64,000 bases of DNA. Origin: Tretioscincus oriximinensis. Lineage: Eukaryota; Chordata; Lepidosauria; Squamata; Gymnophthalmidae. The stretch's first letter is position 1. Each line of letters opens with the position of its first letter. A program made the translations under genes and the position numbers. Below are positions 20,684 to 32,147 of the stretch, one piece after another. Location of the stretch: contig JAJVDF010000125.1 of the NCBI GenBank assembly GCA_022410635.1, positions 1,555,090 to 1,619,089 on the forward strand. Direction: 5' to 3'. Under the pieces are notes generated by a model. The model was not told where the DNA came from, did not search any database, and saw nothing but the letters and a program-made list of their open reading frames with translations.

Positions 20684-20950
20684 TAGGACTGGGTTTTTAT
20701 ACCCCACCTTTATCACCTGAAGGAATTCAAAATGGCTTACAAACTATTTTTTCACTCAAAGGTTTATATTCTATCTTCGTAAGCACATTGAGATGTTACT
20801 CCTCACTTGTTACTGGTCACTTTTGAACAGCTAGGTTGGCTGAAGCTAAGGACAGTAAAGGGTACTAACCTCTCTCCATGGCAGCCACATGGGTTCAAAC
20901 AACCCGCCTCTGTTTAAATGCCTATTTTTAACTTTTGCGCCACTCTAGTA
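20684..20950 (-). repeat. tRNA-derived SINE family 2, second adjacent copy
   Basis: GACTGGGTTTTTATACCCCA, AATGGCTTACAAAC, GAACAGCTAGGTTGGCTGAA and GGGTTCAAACAACCC (B-box region in reverse complement) follow the order of the copy just upstream. The two SINEs thus lie in direct tandem, either a dimer or a repeat insertion into the tail. Confidence 0.7.
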
Positions 20951-20970
20951 TAGACTTCTAATGCCATGGA

Positions 20971-21912
20971 TATTATTTATTTAGTTACAATTTTATATTA
21001 CCCTATAATGAAGGTCTTGGTGGTTAACAATAAAATAATAATTAACACATTAAAAACAGGCCAAAGAGGTTCATCTTCAAGTATTTTTTGAAAGTGCACA
21101 GATATGGTAATTGATGCACCATGAGGGAGAGATTACTACAAAGCCTGGGGGATACCACAGAGAAGACCGTATTCTGGGTTCCCATCCTCATTGCCCCTGA
21201 GGGTTTTGGTACAGTCAGGAGGGCCTCTCCTGCAAATCTTAAGGCATGGGCAGGCTCATATGGGAGAAGGCGTTCCTTTAGATATTTGGGGCCCAAGTTA
21301 TGTAAGGCATTATAGGTGAGAGTTGATACCTTGAATTGGGCTCAGTAGCAGTTGTAGTCAGTGCACTGTGGCCAGATCATCCCTATCCAGAAGTGACCAC
21401 AACTAGTAGACCATATGTAGCTGAAAGTAGGCACTCCTGGCCACTGCCTCTGCCTGATCTTCAAGTGTCAGCAAAGGTTCCAGAAGTAGTCCCAGATTTC
21501 ACACATGTACCTTATAGGGCAATTCAACCCCATCCAGGACAGGATTCCTACTCATTTTGTGGACCCAAAACTTACAGCACCTCCATCTTTTCTGGATTCA
21601 GCTTCAATTTGTTGCCCCCCATCCAGCCCATTACTGCCTTCAGGCACCTATCAAGTACTTCAACAACCTCTCCTGATTTAGATGGAACAGAGAGATAGAG
21701 CTGTCACCTGCGTATTGATGACACTTCACTCCAAATCTCCTCATGACTTCTCCCAGTGGCTTCATATAGATATTGAACAGCATGGGGGAGAGGATCGATC
21801 CCTGAGGAACCCCACAAGTGAGCTCCCAGGGTGTTGAGCAAGACTCCCCCCCCCCCACTCTCTGGAGGTGGAGACAGGAGCGGAACCACTACAATGCATT
21901 GCCACCAACTCC
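20971..21912 (-). mobile_element. L2-like LINE, 5'-truncated
   Basis: The minus strand encodes TCGVPQGSILSPMLFNIYMK then RFGVKCHQYAGD, and the C-terminal YLKERLLPYEPAHALRFAGE, each matching the copy at 8262-9510. The catalytic box is YAGD, so the first aspartate is lost. Frame breaks separate the blocks. The 5' boundary at about 21912 lies only about 80 bp upstream of the VPQGS block, at AGGAGTTGGTGGCAA. The 3' part at 20971-21060 keeps GTGGTTAACAATAAAA. Confidence 0.85.
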
Positions 21913-23063
21913 TTATGGATCAGAATGTACTTAAGGATCATTAGGATCCTTTATGAATATATATCTTATAAACGGATTTAGGAGCTCAGTAGTCCATGTT
22001 ATCTGATTAGGATTTGTGTTAATTTCAATCAGCTCTGTAATAAAATCCCTGTAACCAGAAATAATGGTAATCCACTCCATTCTAGTGTTATTTTCTCCTA
22101 ATTTAACAACGGTACAGATTGCAGCAAAAGAAACAACTCAACATTGTTGTGCTTTGCAATTAGGGGAGGCAATTTTCCGATGATTATGCCATTGTACTGT
22201 GAAGAAAATCTTACCTGGAAGGCATCTAAATAAGTTTAGACTGAGAGTTTCTCTCAACTTTAACTAATAACAAAGGAGTCAGAGGAGAATAAATATTGAG
22301 AAGAGAAACTGTGGAGAGGAGAGGCAATTAGTTTCAGTAAGCACGCATGATGTTCCTTTCCGTCTCAAAAACAGACTTTTCCATGATTAGCAAGCCTGTA
22401 CACACACACAAACCTAGTATGATATGAGAATCACAACATTTAGAAAGATAGTGTAAAAGAAGGTAAAAACACAAATTGATATTTTTCTTTCAGGACCAAA
22501 AAGTGAGATATAGGATCCTAGAGTTCAGATGCAAATCAGTTCCGCATGCTGCTGTGGCTCAACCTCATAGGAAATAAGGTAATTCTGGTTATCTATCTGC
22601 CCCCCTCTTTTTTTTGGCAGTGATACATGGAAGGCCAAACTGTTGTGCCCCAACAATCTGCAATTAATTTATAGGGAAGGAGAGTTAGTTTGAACCCTAT
22701 CTCCACAGTGATTCCAACGTAAGTGTCACCTTCCTGCACCTGGCTGGCATGGATTAAGCTGAAGCACAAAAACAACCTTTTAAACCAGAAAACAAGCAGA
22801 ATGAAATACTTAGAGTCAGCAGTAAAGTACCTAGGGCTTCACTACTACAGATATCTATTTACTGGACATAGTTATGTCCCTTGGCACCATTCAGTCTAAA
22901 CCCCAAGGTTCAGGTGATGGCATTAAGCTCGATATATAACCCTCTATACTAACTTTATTAGACTTCCAATAACTCTCAATGCTACTGTCATCCAAATGTT
23001 TAGCTAATACCAATTTTCAGATGCAAAAATCTAGAGTAGCAGTATGGAAAATAGAAAACTGTG
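21913..23063. other. No recognisable feature
   Basis: AT-rich. A T-run at about 22608-22615 and short frames only. Confidence 0.5.
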
Positions 23064-23201
23064 CATTAAAATACTGCAAAGGAGCTGTCTACGAAAGCTT
23101 ATGCCAACCACATTTCTCAAGTTAGTCTCAAAGTGCTGCTAGCTCCTTTGCTGGACTTTCTGCTAGACTAACACGGCTATTTCTCTGACATTAAAATACT
23201 G
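23064..23201 (+). mobile_element. Short Penelope-like 3' end with a perfect 13-bp duplication
   Basis: CATTAAAATACTG occurs at 23064-23076 and 23189-23201. The 112 bp between them are the terminal segment of the Penelope-like family: TCTACGAAAGCTTATGCC, TTTCTCAAGTTAGTCTCAAA, GCTCCTTTGCTGGACTTTC and GACTAACACGGCTATTTCTC. It is a severely 5'-truncated retrotransposed copy. Confidence 0.8.
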
Positions 23202-25436
23202 GCAGAAATTTAAATCATAAATGTGTTGTGCACAATTCTAATATCATGTCTGCTAGTTAAAGAGTATTCAATAAGTAGAAGTTCAAGCACTTTTCATGTC
23301 ATAAAGTAGCAAAAATAGTTAAGAAGTGTAAGGGCATTTTAACCTTATTCAGTATAACATAGTTTTCTAGGGATTTAGATCTGTATGGATCTGAGTAATA
23401 TCAGTGTCTATCTAAGATAGATTTCCATTCCAAGCATTCAGATCTAGATGAATAAATTGTTGACAATAGATTCCTAGACAGGCAGTGTGATGAAGTGCCC
23501 TTTTCAATGAAAGATTATGATTGATTTGACTGGGCAGACATAGCAATATATTAAACTGAAATGCCAAGAAATAGCAAGTCAGTCACGATAGTCATTATCT
23601 GAATCGGCAGTAAAAATAAATTAAGAGCAAAACTAGTGTTTCCTTACTTATATAAAACAGATTCCTGTGATAGTACAAAGGCCTGGAAAGATAAAACTGT
23701 AAAAATCTGTCATGAAATGGTCAAAATAATGAGAAACAGATATTTGTGAAGGAATGCTACTTGGGTTTACATTTGGAATTTGTAATATTGTTGAGACTTC
23801 TGCCTTACAAGCTGTAATTTATTTGTCTTTGAGTGTATATTTGAAGTATTTGTTAAAAAACAAAAATAGCTTTTCTGATCAAGTACACAAAATGGATAGC
23901 AACTAACGGTTTATGGTAAAATTTAGGAGCCCATCAATTTAGGCATGGTGTGACTTGGGAGCCATGATACCGCTAGTTAGCAGCATTGTTAAACTCTGGC
24001 ACATTCTGCATGGGGAGTTAAGGCCACTATTGGAAAGGAGCAAGAGTTCACTGAAAGCAAATTATGTATGGCTGGACAGTTCTTCTAGAACCACTCATTG
24101 ACTCTTGGGACACATCAGAGACATTTTTGCATTTGTGCAAAGGGAAGATGTCCAACGGGAACATCTCTGTCTGGGCCTGTTCCTGAAAGGAGCTGTTCTA
24201 CTGGCACAAATGGGGCTGTCCACACTTCAATGGTTTAATCCAGAACAAGTCTTCTGTCATTCTGAAGCTCACCCAAATTTTCAACCTTGGTGTGAAGTAG
24301 TCAATGAGCACGAACTAAAGTTATTACTTTGGAAGCCTACAGTGACTAATTTTTATGCTGCAATTTGGTATGCTGTGTGAAATGAGTCTCCATATTAAAC
24401 TGATACAAGGGGGCATGCAGGCTTCATCTGCCTTCCTAGATTGGATCATGCTTCATTCATTATGGATGCAGTGTTCCTTCAGAAGGCAGGAGCTCACTAA
24501 TCCATACCAGAGTGTGAAGAGAGAGGCAACAATTTAAAAAAATCAATTATAGGAAAATAGTCAAATTGGAGCGTGTCATATAGGCTTACAGTGTTGGATG
24601 AATTAGTTAAAAAGCATCTTGATACTTAGAGAAACAACAGTAATGACTATGTATGTACCAAAAGAAAGTATAACAGAGTACAATTTTTTTCTAGCAGCAG
24701 AAAGTAAAGAGTTAAAACAGAAATTTCAGATGCCTCCTAGAGTGCTCAATTAAACAAATGAGGAAATGAAACAGGGAGGTCAGCAAGGCACATTTCATGA
24801 GGATTTTCTTTAACCAATTGAGTATTTGTTGCTCTGGAAAAGATGGGTAAAACAAAGTTGCACATACTCAATTTTATTGAGAATTATGGGCTAATTGAAC
24901 AAGACATTGAGAAAAAAAATCTTCATTAGAAATGTTATTTTGCATTAAATCTATCTTAGATTAAGTCATAATAGTCTGATATATAAAATATCTCTAATTA
25001 AGGTCCATTATTCTTCTTTGAACCCAGTCTTTGTTTACAGTCATAGGTCTTGAGTGCTTTAAAGCAGATGGAAGCAAAGGGAGACTGAATACTGTTTATC
25101 CTGCAAATTACGTGACTAAACTGCCTTGGTTCTGAAAGGAATTCTGGCACACAGATCACATTTTATGTACTTCCAAATGTGTCTTCCATGTTCTGGGAAA
25201 GCCTCCATTTCCCATAAAGAGTGGTTCTATTACATTTAAGTACACACATATGAGGAGAATAATACTAGTAATTATTTAAATAACCCCACAATGCTTATAC
25301 ATTTAGACAAATGCAAGAGGAACTGCCCACAGGTTTATGTTAAAAACTACAAATGAATAGCTATGATGAAATAATTTTTCTCACACATTGTATAAATATT
25401 GCTATAGCTCCTGGGATTTTGTTCTGCGTGCACTAT
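23202..25436. other. Long AT-rich interval, no gene recognised
   Basis: About 2.2 kb. One plus-strand frame of 91 codons at 24105-24380 is open but has no domain that I can name and no related copy in the window. No repeat boundary could be placed. Confidence 0.45.
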
Positions 25437-25520
25437 ATATACTGCTCAAAACAATTAAGGGAACACTTAGTGTTACACTGTTATGTTAACGTGTTCCCTT
25501 AATTGTTTTGAGCAGTATAT
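25437..25520. mobile_element. 84-bp palindromic mini-transposon, Tc1/mariner-like
   Basis: Two 30-nt arms (25437-25466 and 25491-25520) are exact reverse complements around a 24-nt spacer. The arm contains TACTGCTCAAAAC then AATTAAGGGAACAC. The ends abut TA dinucleotides, as expected of Tc1/mariner-type insertion. The arm sequence resembles termini of a widespread vertebrate Tc1-type family that I know as TACTGCTCAAAAA-starting. Only the two termini remain. Confidence 0.75.
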
Positions 25521-26773
25521 TTTAAAAAGTCACAGCTTTCCATGTTACAAAGATTTGAAGTATTTGAAATGTGACTGCTAACTACTTAAGTGGGCTTAGA
25601 TCTTGCTTAAAATAATTGTCGTTTTAGGAAATGACAAGTGATTTCTTTTAGCACTTTGAATGTTCTCTCTTTCATTTCCAAGCAACATTGTTTTACCTAA
25701 TACTTTCTATATATCTTAAATTTAAACTGATTTCCCCCCTCTTTTTGTATTTGAATAAAACTTTTACAGGACAGTAGATGTAAAATTTTACTACCATTAA
25801 TCCTGTATACAGTTATTTAGAAGTAAATCTTTCTGAAACTATTGAGGCTTATGAGGAGATATAAACAAGTTGCATTTAACTTTCAAGTTTAGTAAGATCA
25901 CAATAAATCCCAATAAAACACTAAACTACCTAACCTCCCTAAATTCTAATCTCCCCAGTGACAATCAGCATATGAAGAGCAGCAGTGGAGTTGGGTGGTA
26001 GCTCAAAATTGACATAGACTGCATCTAGATGTAACATAGGCATAAATACAGATAATATGTGGAACAGGGATTTCATTTAAGCTTACATTGGTATACTTCT
26101 TATGCTTTCAACCCACTAAATGCAAACACTACATGCTTAAACTATTCTGGAAGAACCGAATCTGGAATTATTAGCAGGATTTATCCGGGTAACAGCAGGA
26201 AAAAAACCCTAAACTCCTTTAAATCCAGATTATTTCCCCATGTAAGCGCATTTTGATGACCAGAAGAAAAAAATGAACTTGAAATAAATAACATAGAAAA
26301 AGTTTCAGACATGCAGAGAACATTTCAGACATGCATTTTGATGAAGTATTTAAATGTCCTAAATAAAAATAAAATGATAAATTAATGATGCTTTGTAATC
26401 TGATGGTAACACAGAAATAAGAGCAAGCTTTGAGAATCTCAGTGAATCTTGATGATATAATTTTACAGACTTTTGCTATAAATTGCTGCTTCTTGAACTT
26501 TACCAACAAGCCTGCAGTGGATATATTCAGTCAACAGTCTTTTCAAATGCCTGCATTTTCCCCAAGACCCTGCCAATGTTTGAGATAATTTTGCTCCTGG
26601 CAACAGCTTTGATTGATGCCTGGTTTAATTTCTATAACTATCAGTGCTGACACTCAATCACAGTGACTCCCCTCCATTTTTAATCGACTTCATTACTGAA
26701 CAAAAATAACAAAAATTGGAAAATACAGTACAAAACTACTTTTATTCATTACAATGGCTAGTAGGATTAAAAA
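25521..26773. other. No recognisable feature
   Basis: AT-rich, no supported frame. The 96-codon minus-strand frame at 26219-26509 has no recognisable motif. Confidence 0.5.
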
Positions 26774-26920
26774 AAGTAGCTGTGTTAGTCTAGAAACAGA
26801 ATTTCTAGCAAAACGGTCTTGTGGCATCTTAAAGACTAACAAGAGAAAGTTGAGCAGCATTAGCTTTCATAGACAAAATTACTTCAAGTCTGCTGACAGC
26901 ACATGGATAAGCAGGGTTGT
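26774..26920 (-). mobile_element. Penelope-like terminal fragment, diverged
   Basis: AGTAGCTGTGTTAGTCTAG, then GGCATCTTAAAGACTAAC and GCATTAGCTTTCATAGAC, are in the order of the minus-oriented terminus at 3413-3510. It differs from the other copies by encoding TTGTGGCATCTTAAAG, where the others have a TGCACTTAAAG- or CAAAGTGC-type sequence, and so belongs to another subfamily. Confidence 0.6.
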
Positions 26921-29889
26921 CTACAAAAGGTTGTCCTGCATTTTTTTTGTTATTCTCCAATGCTACAAGAACCCCTTACTAGAAATGATTGTTAGGAGAA
27001 TTGTGGGAGAAGGGTAAGGATGCCTAAATTTCCAATTGAGAGGGAAAACAGGAGGTAACTAACAAAAAGGGAGGAAAAATGCAATAAACATGGTATGTTA
27101 TATGGGATGTCAAAGAATATGAAGGTGTTTGTTAGTCTTTGAATGACTGTCTGCAGAGTGCAGTGCTTAGAAGACTGTTTTTAGAACTGAGAAGCACAAA
27201 GAACTGTATATTTGAGCACTAGTCAGATATATCTCCCAAATCTTTAAGGTCTATAGATGAGCTACATAATGGGCATGTGCAGATGTTCTCACCATTGCTT
27301 TTTGTAGATGTTCCTGAATGTGGACTGATTTTATCTGAGGAATGTTCTTCACATTTCCATAAGCTGTTTTCTAGAGAGGAAGCAACATATTCAGAAACTG
27401 AGGCAATATTGCACCATAAGCTAAATAGATGGTAATTATGATATTCTCAGAAATGGGCTGAATGATGGTGTGAAGTTGATTTCCTGAACCAGTAGAATGG
27501 AATATGTATTCCAGACAACTGGCACAAGTCAATGTATGTTTTGGACACATCTACATCCATGTCCCATTGTCTTGTGAAATATCCTGAAAAGAAAGAATTC
27601 AAGTACTTTTGGGTAACATTTTTTTCTGTTGCATCCTTTTTGATGATGTGATACAAACACTGAGATCTTCTAATAAGCAGAACACACTAAAAACCCAGAG
27701 AATTTTGTGCTGCTGTCCTTCAGTTAGTATTATCAACCATTTAACACATTAATATTTTGAAACAAATAAGTTTTATTTTGGGGGACAATAAAGGGTAATT
27801 CTGATAAATCGAGAGGCAGGGTACTCTGGGATATTGCTGCGCCACAAGTTAAAGCAGAGATGAAGCAGTCAAATAGTTCCCTTTTGTAAAAGTGAAATTT
27901 TTGCAGATATATAAAAAGGGTTACTGATCTAATTAATGTTGTATGATCAAGACTAATACTTCTTCATGATTATAAAAATAATTGATGATGTACTGGTCTT
28001 TATCATCACGTAAATGAAAACAGAAAAAGAAGCGAAAGTATCTTATAATTTCTACTCTTCACCTTAGAATTACTTTTCTACAAAAGAAAACGTTTTTCTC
28101 TTATTTATTTCACAGATATGTATGGAATAATGCCTGAGAATTACTAGATCATTTAATATCAATTCTCTAACTTTAGTTACTCCTTGACAAGGTAAAATAC
28201 TATATTTCTACGTGTACCAAACCTTCATGTTGGCAACTTTCACTAGATTCTATATTCACATTTTATATACATTTGTTTAAAGCTTATGAGAATATGTTCG
28301 ACTTCAATTTGCATAATTTTACAATTTGAATCATGGAAACAGAATTTTTAATAAGATCTTTGTGCAATCTCCATGCATTCTTATCATTACTGGATTTGAT
28401 TTTCAGTATTTATTTGCTCAATGTTTTCCTTTCTCACAGTATGCGCAACCAACTAATATTGGACCATTCTATGCTATGTTGGCTCAGTAGCAGACATTAA
28501 AACAAAGGGTATTACTTGGATTGATAGGTTTTTTAGAGATGCTTTGACAGAGAGGCATATATATTGGAGGAATAATTCCAACATAACTGTCTTATGGCAG
28601 ATTGCAAGAACAAGAACAGCTGTTTTACAGCTGCACCTACCACAGCTGATGATTTTTTTTATCACACATGGGGCTTGGCTAGTATATCTACCACATAGTT
28701 GACTATTCTCCCAGCATTCCATCAGCTCATTTTTTTAATTATTATTTTAGTTCTTCTTTCCATATGCACTTCATGGGAAATCTAGTATTATTTCTGGAGA
28801 CTCTCTGTGGTAGGTCCAAAGAAAAGGAGCTGCATGGAAACCATATGCAAGAGAGTGTTCAGGAGTGAGGAGCTTGTTGAAGTAATTTCTACAAGGTATT
28901 GAAAGAAATGAGAGCTACAATAATTTGTGAATTGGCATTGGGACCAGGGAAAGTTGACCCATAGAAACCTCATATGGGATTATAGAAGAGCTGGAAGAGT
29001 CACTGCAGTTTGTACTGTGAACCATTTTACACATTAACACAGTGAAACTAAGATGTTTCAACAGAACAAAGTTCACCTTCAAATTAATTTCACAGTGATG
29101 GGTACAATCCAACTACTGTCAAGTACTTGTACAAGTATACGTGCCAAGAAATGAAATGTATTTTAGAATATTCTTGAAATAAGCAGAAAACCCAGAGCTG
29201 ATTTAATTTCCCCAGTACAGTTGCCCAGTATTTGGTAGCAGACATCCACCTCTCATTTAGTCACACTTTCAAGTACTAATGAGAGGTTTCTACTAGAGTT
29301 GAGCAGAAATGATTCTGTCAACTGTTGGTTCACATAGTTTGAAAAAAAAGCTCTAAAAGCAAATGCAAACCAAGGATAGTGGTTAACTGAACACTAAATT
29401 TCAGTTTATGAAACTCTTTATTTTCTACTATTTCTTAGCACTTCTTCTCCTTTAAACCCAAGAACGGGTGGTACCCAAGTGCATTTCTAGTAGATACTAG
29501 CTCCCTTGTTGGAAGTCAAGACAAGATGAGTTTCACTTTTATCTTTTAAAAATGCCAAGAAACACAAGGTGAGCAACTATAAGGGACTAAATTACTGGGA
29601 TAAATGTGATACTGGATTATGGCCTGATCCAGAAGAGTTTTTTTGTGTGTTCTTTTGTAAACCCATTAAAACTAATAATCTTCTATGGGATAGGAGGCAA
29701 AAATCTTTTAGGAAAGGTTGTATTCTATTTTCCCCCGGTATATTTCAGATGTTTCCCCCTTCAAGATGAATTGTGGGAGCAGGGGTCAACAAGAAGCACT
29801 CCTATCATAGCATGAGAGTCATGGATGTGCTATCCAACCACATACCAACACTCCAAACTGACTTTGGGCACTATTTCTATCTGCATAGT
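26921..29889. other. Long AT-rich interval, no gene recognised
   Basis: About 3 kb without a supported coding frame, RNA gene or delimitable repeat. Short frames at 27447-27656, 28474-28722 and 28915-29112 have no recognisable motif. Confidence 0.45.
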
Positions 29890-30208
29890 AAAGAAGAAGA
29901 AGAAGAAGAAGAACTGGGTTCTTATATCCCACTTTTCTCACCTTTCAAAGGGACTCAAAGTGGCTTACAAGGGTATTTTGCATAAGGCTGACATTCTATC
30001 TTCTCCACCAGGCTATGGTGCTTCCCATGTATCTACTTGCATTCAGTTGCAATTTCTTGCAATTCATGCTTTCGAATAGCTGGGTTGGCTAGAGTTACAG
30101 GCTAGTGGAAGGTGCTCATCTCTCCCCACGTCCGACACAGGGCTTCGAAACCATCTCCCAGCTGAGAGACAGATTCCTTAGCAACTGAACTATCCGTGCC
30201 GTAAAGCC
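29890..30208 (-). repeat. tRNA-derived SINE family 2, full length
   Basis: This is the reference copy for the family. On the minus strand it has a tRNA-like head (CGGCACGGATAGTTCAGTTG), an intact B-box-like GGTTTCGAAGCC (30141-30152), a body of about 200 bp with CTTGTAAGCCACTTTGAGTC, and a (TTC)n 3' tail, seen as GAAGAAGAAGAA at 29890-29912. RNA polymerase III would transcribe an active member from the internal A and B boxes. Confidence 0.85.
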
Positions 30209-30460
30209 ATTTTAAAGTTCAGTGGGATACCTAGTGTCTCACATAAATGCCTGCAGCTTTTTTGGTTTGGGTTACAGTGACTAGATAAGCAACTTCAAAC
30301 CACAGTTTCCTCCTCTTATGTCAATTCCAGTTTAGGATAGCATTGAATATTGACAAGGATGTGAACTCTCTCTCCTGTATGCATCTCCTCCTAACTCCGA
30401 ACAAAGTCTAGTGATGATCCTTAGCTTCATAGTGTAATTATTTGTCTGTGTATCAAGGAT
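30209..30460. other. No recognisable feature
   Basis: Short interval between the SINE and a LINE 3' end. Confidence 0.5.
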
Positions 30461-30782
30461 ATATTTAATTATATACATTTTTATACTGCCCTATTATTGA
30501 CGATCTCAGGGTGGTTAACAATAAAAACACAATATATTAAAAAAAACTACATCTAAAAAATAGGGGAGGGACAGCAGTTTCTCAGCCAAAGGTCAGGCCA
30601 AAGAGGTGCGCCTTCAAACATTTTCTGAACATGCACAGAGATGGTGATTGACGCACCTTGAGGGGGAGACTATTCCATAATCCGGGAGCTGCCAGAGAGA
30701 AGGCCCTATTCTAGGTTTCCACCCTTACTGCTACTGAGGAAGGTGGTACAGTCAGGACGGCCTCCCCTGCAGATCTTAAGTC
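30461..30782 (-). mobile_element. L2-like LINE 3' end
   Basis: TTTTTATACTGCCCTATTAT, CAGGGTGGTTAACAATAAAA, GAGGTGCGCCTTCAAACA and GTCAGGACGGCCTCCCCTGC match the 3' parts of 8262-9510 and 20971-21912. The 5' end is truncated near 30782. Confidence 0.8.
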
Positions 30783-32063
30783 TGAGATCTATAGTCTTAG
30801 AACTGACCCAAATATAATGAGCACTGGATTGCATTACTCATATTATACCTTGGATAACGAGTGTTTTGGGGCAAGGCACTAGCAGACTATCTTTATGTTT
30901 CTGACATTATCAGTATCTCAAGTCTTTTGCACAATCAAAACCAAAGTAAGTATGAGCTGTCTCAAGGAATGTTAATACCCACTGTAGTTATTTTCTCTGA
31001 AGGAATGGGGTCTTTGAAATGTCAAGACTTTTATTTCTAAGATTTTTATTTCTCCAAAAGGGAAGGGAATGATAACAATGACAGAGAAAAAGGAAGCAGA
31101 ACATCATCTAATGTTTTACCAGATTCAGTGTTTTGTTTTTTGGCAGGAAATTCCCCCTAAAGATTACACACTACTGTATTTAATTAAAAAGAAATAATAG
31201 GTATTTCTTTTCCTCCCTAGTCGACCATTGAAATGTAATATAGCAGCATGATTCAAGAATAACCAAATGAAGGGGGTCAGCCCAGTGTTGCTAACTTAAC
31301 TGATATAATCCATCTCACAGCTGGGCTCCTCATCACAGTTTTGGTTTGTTATTTTGCTATTTTTCTTCTATTTGGGGTAAAGGGATTTTTAAAAGCCATC
31401 ATCAGTGGAAAACAGTTTCCAAATTCTTGAAAAAAGGTTTTGGGAAAGCCTAGAGAAGAATGGAGAAATACCCTCCTCCCACTCTTCCCTTCTGGCTTTT
31501 CTCTGAAAGAACAAAATCCAACCATAGAAATGCATTGTGAGTCAAACGGTTACCATGCTGTCCACAGCCTCAGCTTTAGAATCTAACCCTTATTCTTAAC
31601 ATAGCAGGTAACTGACATAAGCAAACACTCAGACACTAAGCGCTGGTAATGGAAGTATAACAAAAGCACAGCAGCTATGTCTATAGACATAGTGCCACCC
31701 AAATGTTACATCTGCATTTCAAATAAGCTCTTTATTCCTTCTGTAGTTTAATCATGGCTGGAAAAGTTCCAAATGCTTATAGCTTGCCTTGTTTCTATTA
31801 ACACTACACTGCTTATCGAGCTAAGATCTACATTCCCCATGGCTGCCTCTAGTTAGTAAAGGATTGGTAACTAAGCTTGCTGTATTTGGAACGCTAAGCC
31901 CCTATGATCAGTAAGTCTGACTACAAACACCACAGCACATGCTTCAATAATGTATATTTTTATATATAAATGGTTAGGTGTATTGGCAACAAAACACTCT
32001 TATGCTAGGTTACTACATTATGCAATGCCTTTTGGGACATGTGCCACCCACCCAGTCTCCCAC
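30783..32063. other. No recognisable feature
   Basis: About 1.3 kb of AT-rich DNA without a supported feature. Confidence 0.5.
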
Positions 32064-32147
32064 TACCCTGTCAGGAAAGTTAACTATGAGACCTTCGGGT
32101 ATAAGGCGGGGTATAAGTATAAATAAATAAATAAATAAATAAATAAT
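32064..32147 (+). mobile_element. L2-like LINE or SINE 3' tail
   Basis: GAGACCTTCGGGTATAAGGC then GGGTATAAGTATAAATAAAT is the same tail as at 9453-9510 and 45092-45149. Only about 80 bp remain, so it cannot be decided whether a LINE or a SINE left it. Confidence 0.6.

Noticed and set aside
21336..21698. 120-codon plus-strand frame
   Set aside because: It is antisense to the L2-like LINE at 20971-21912.
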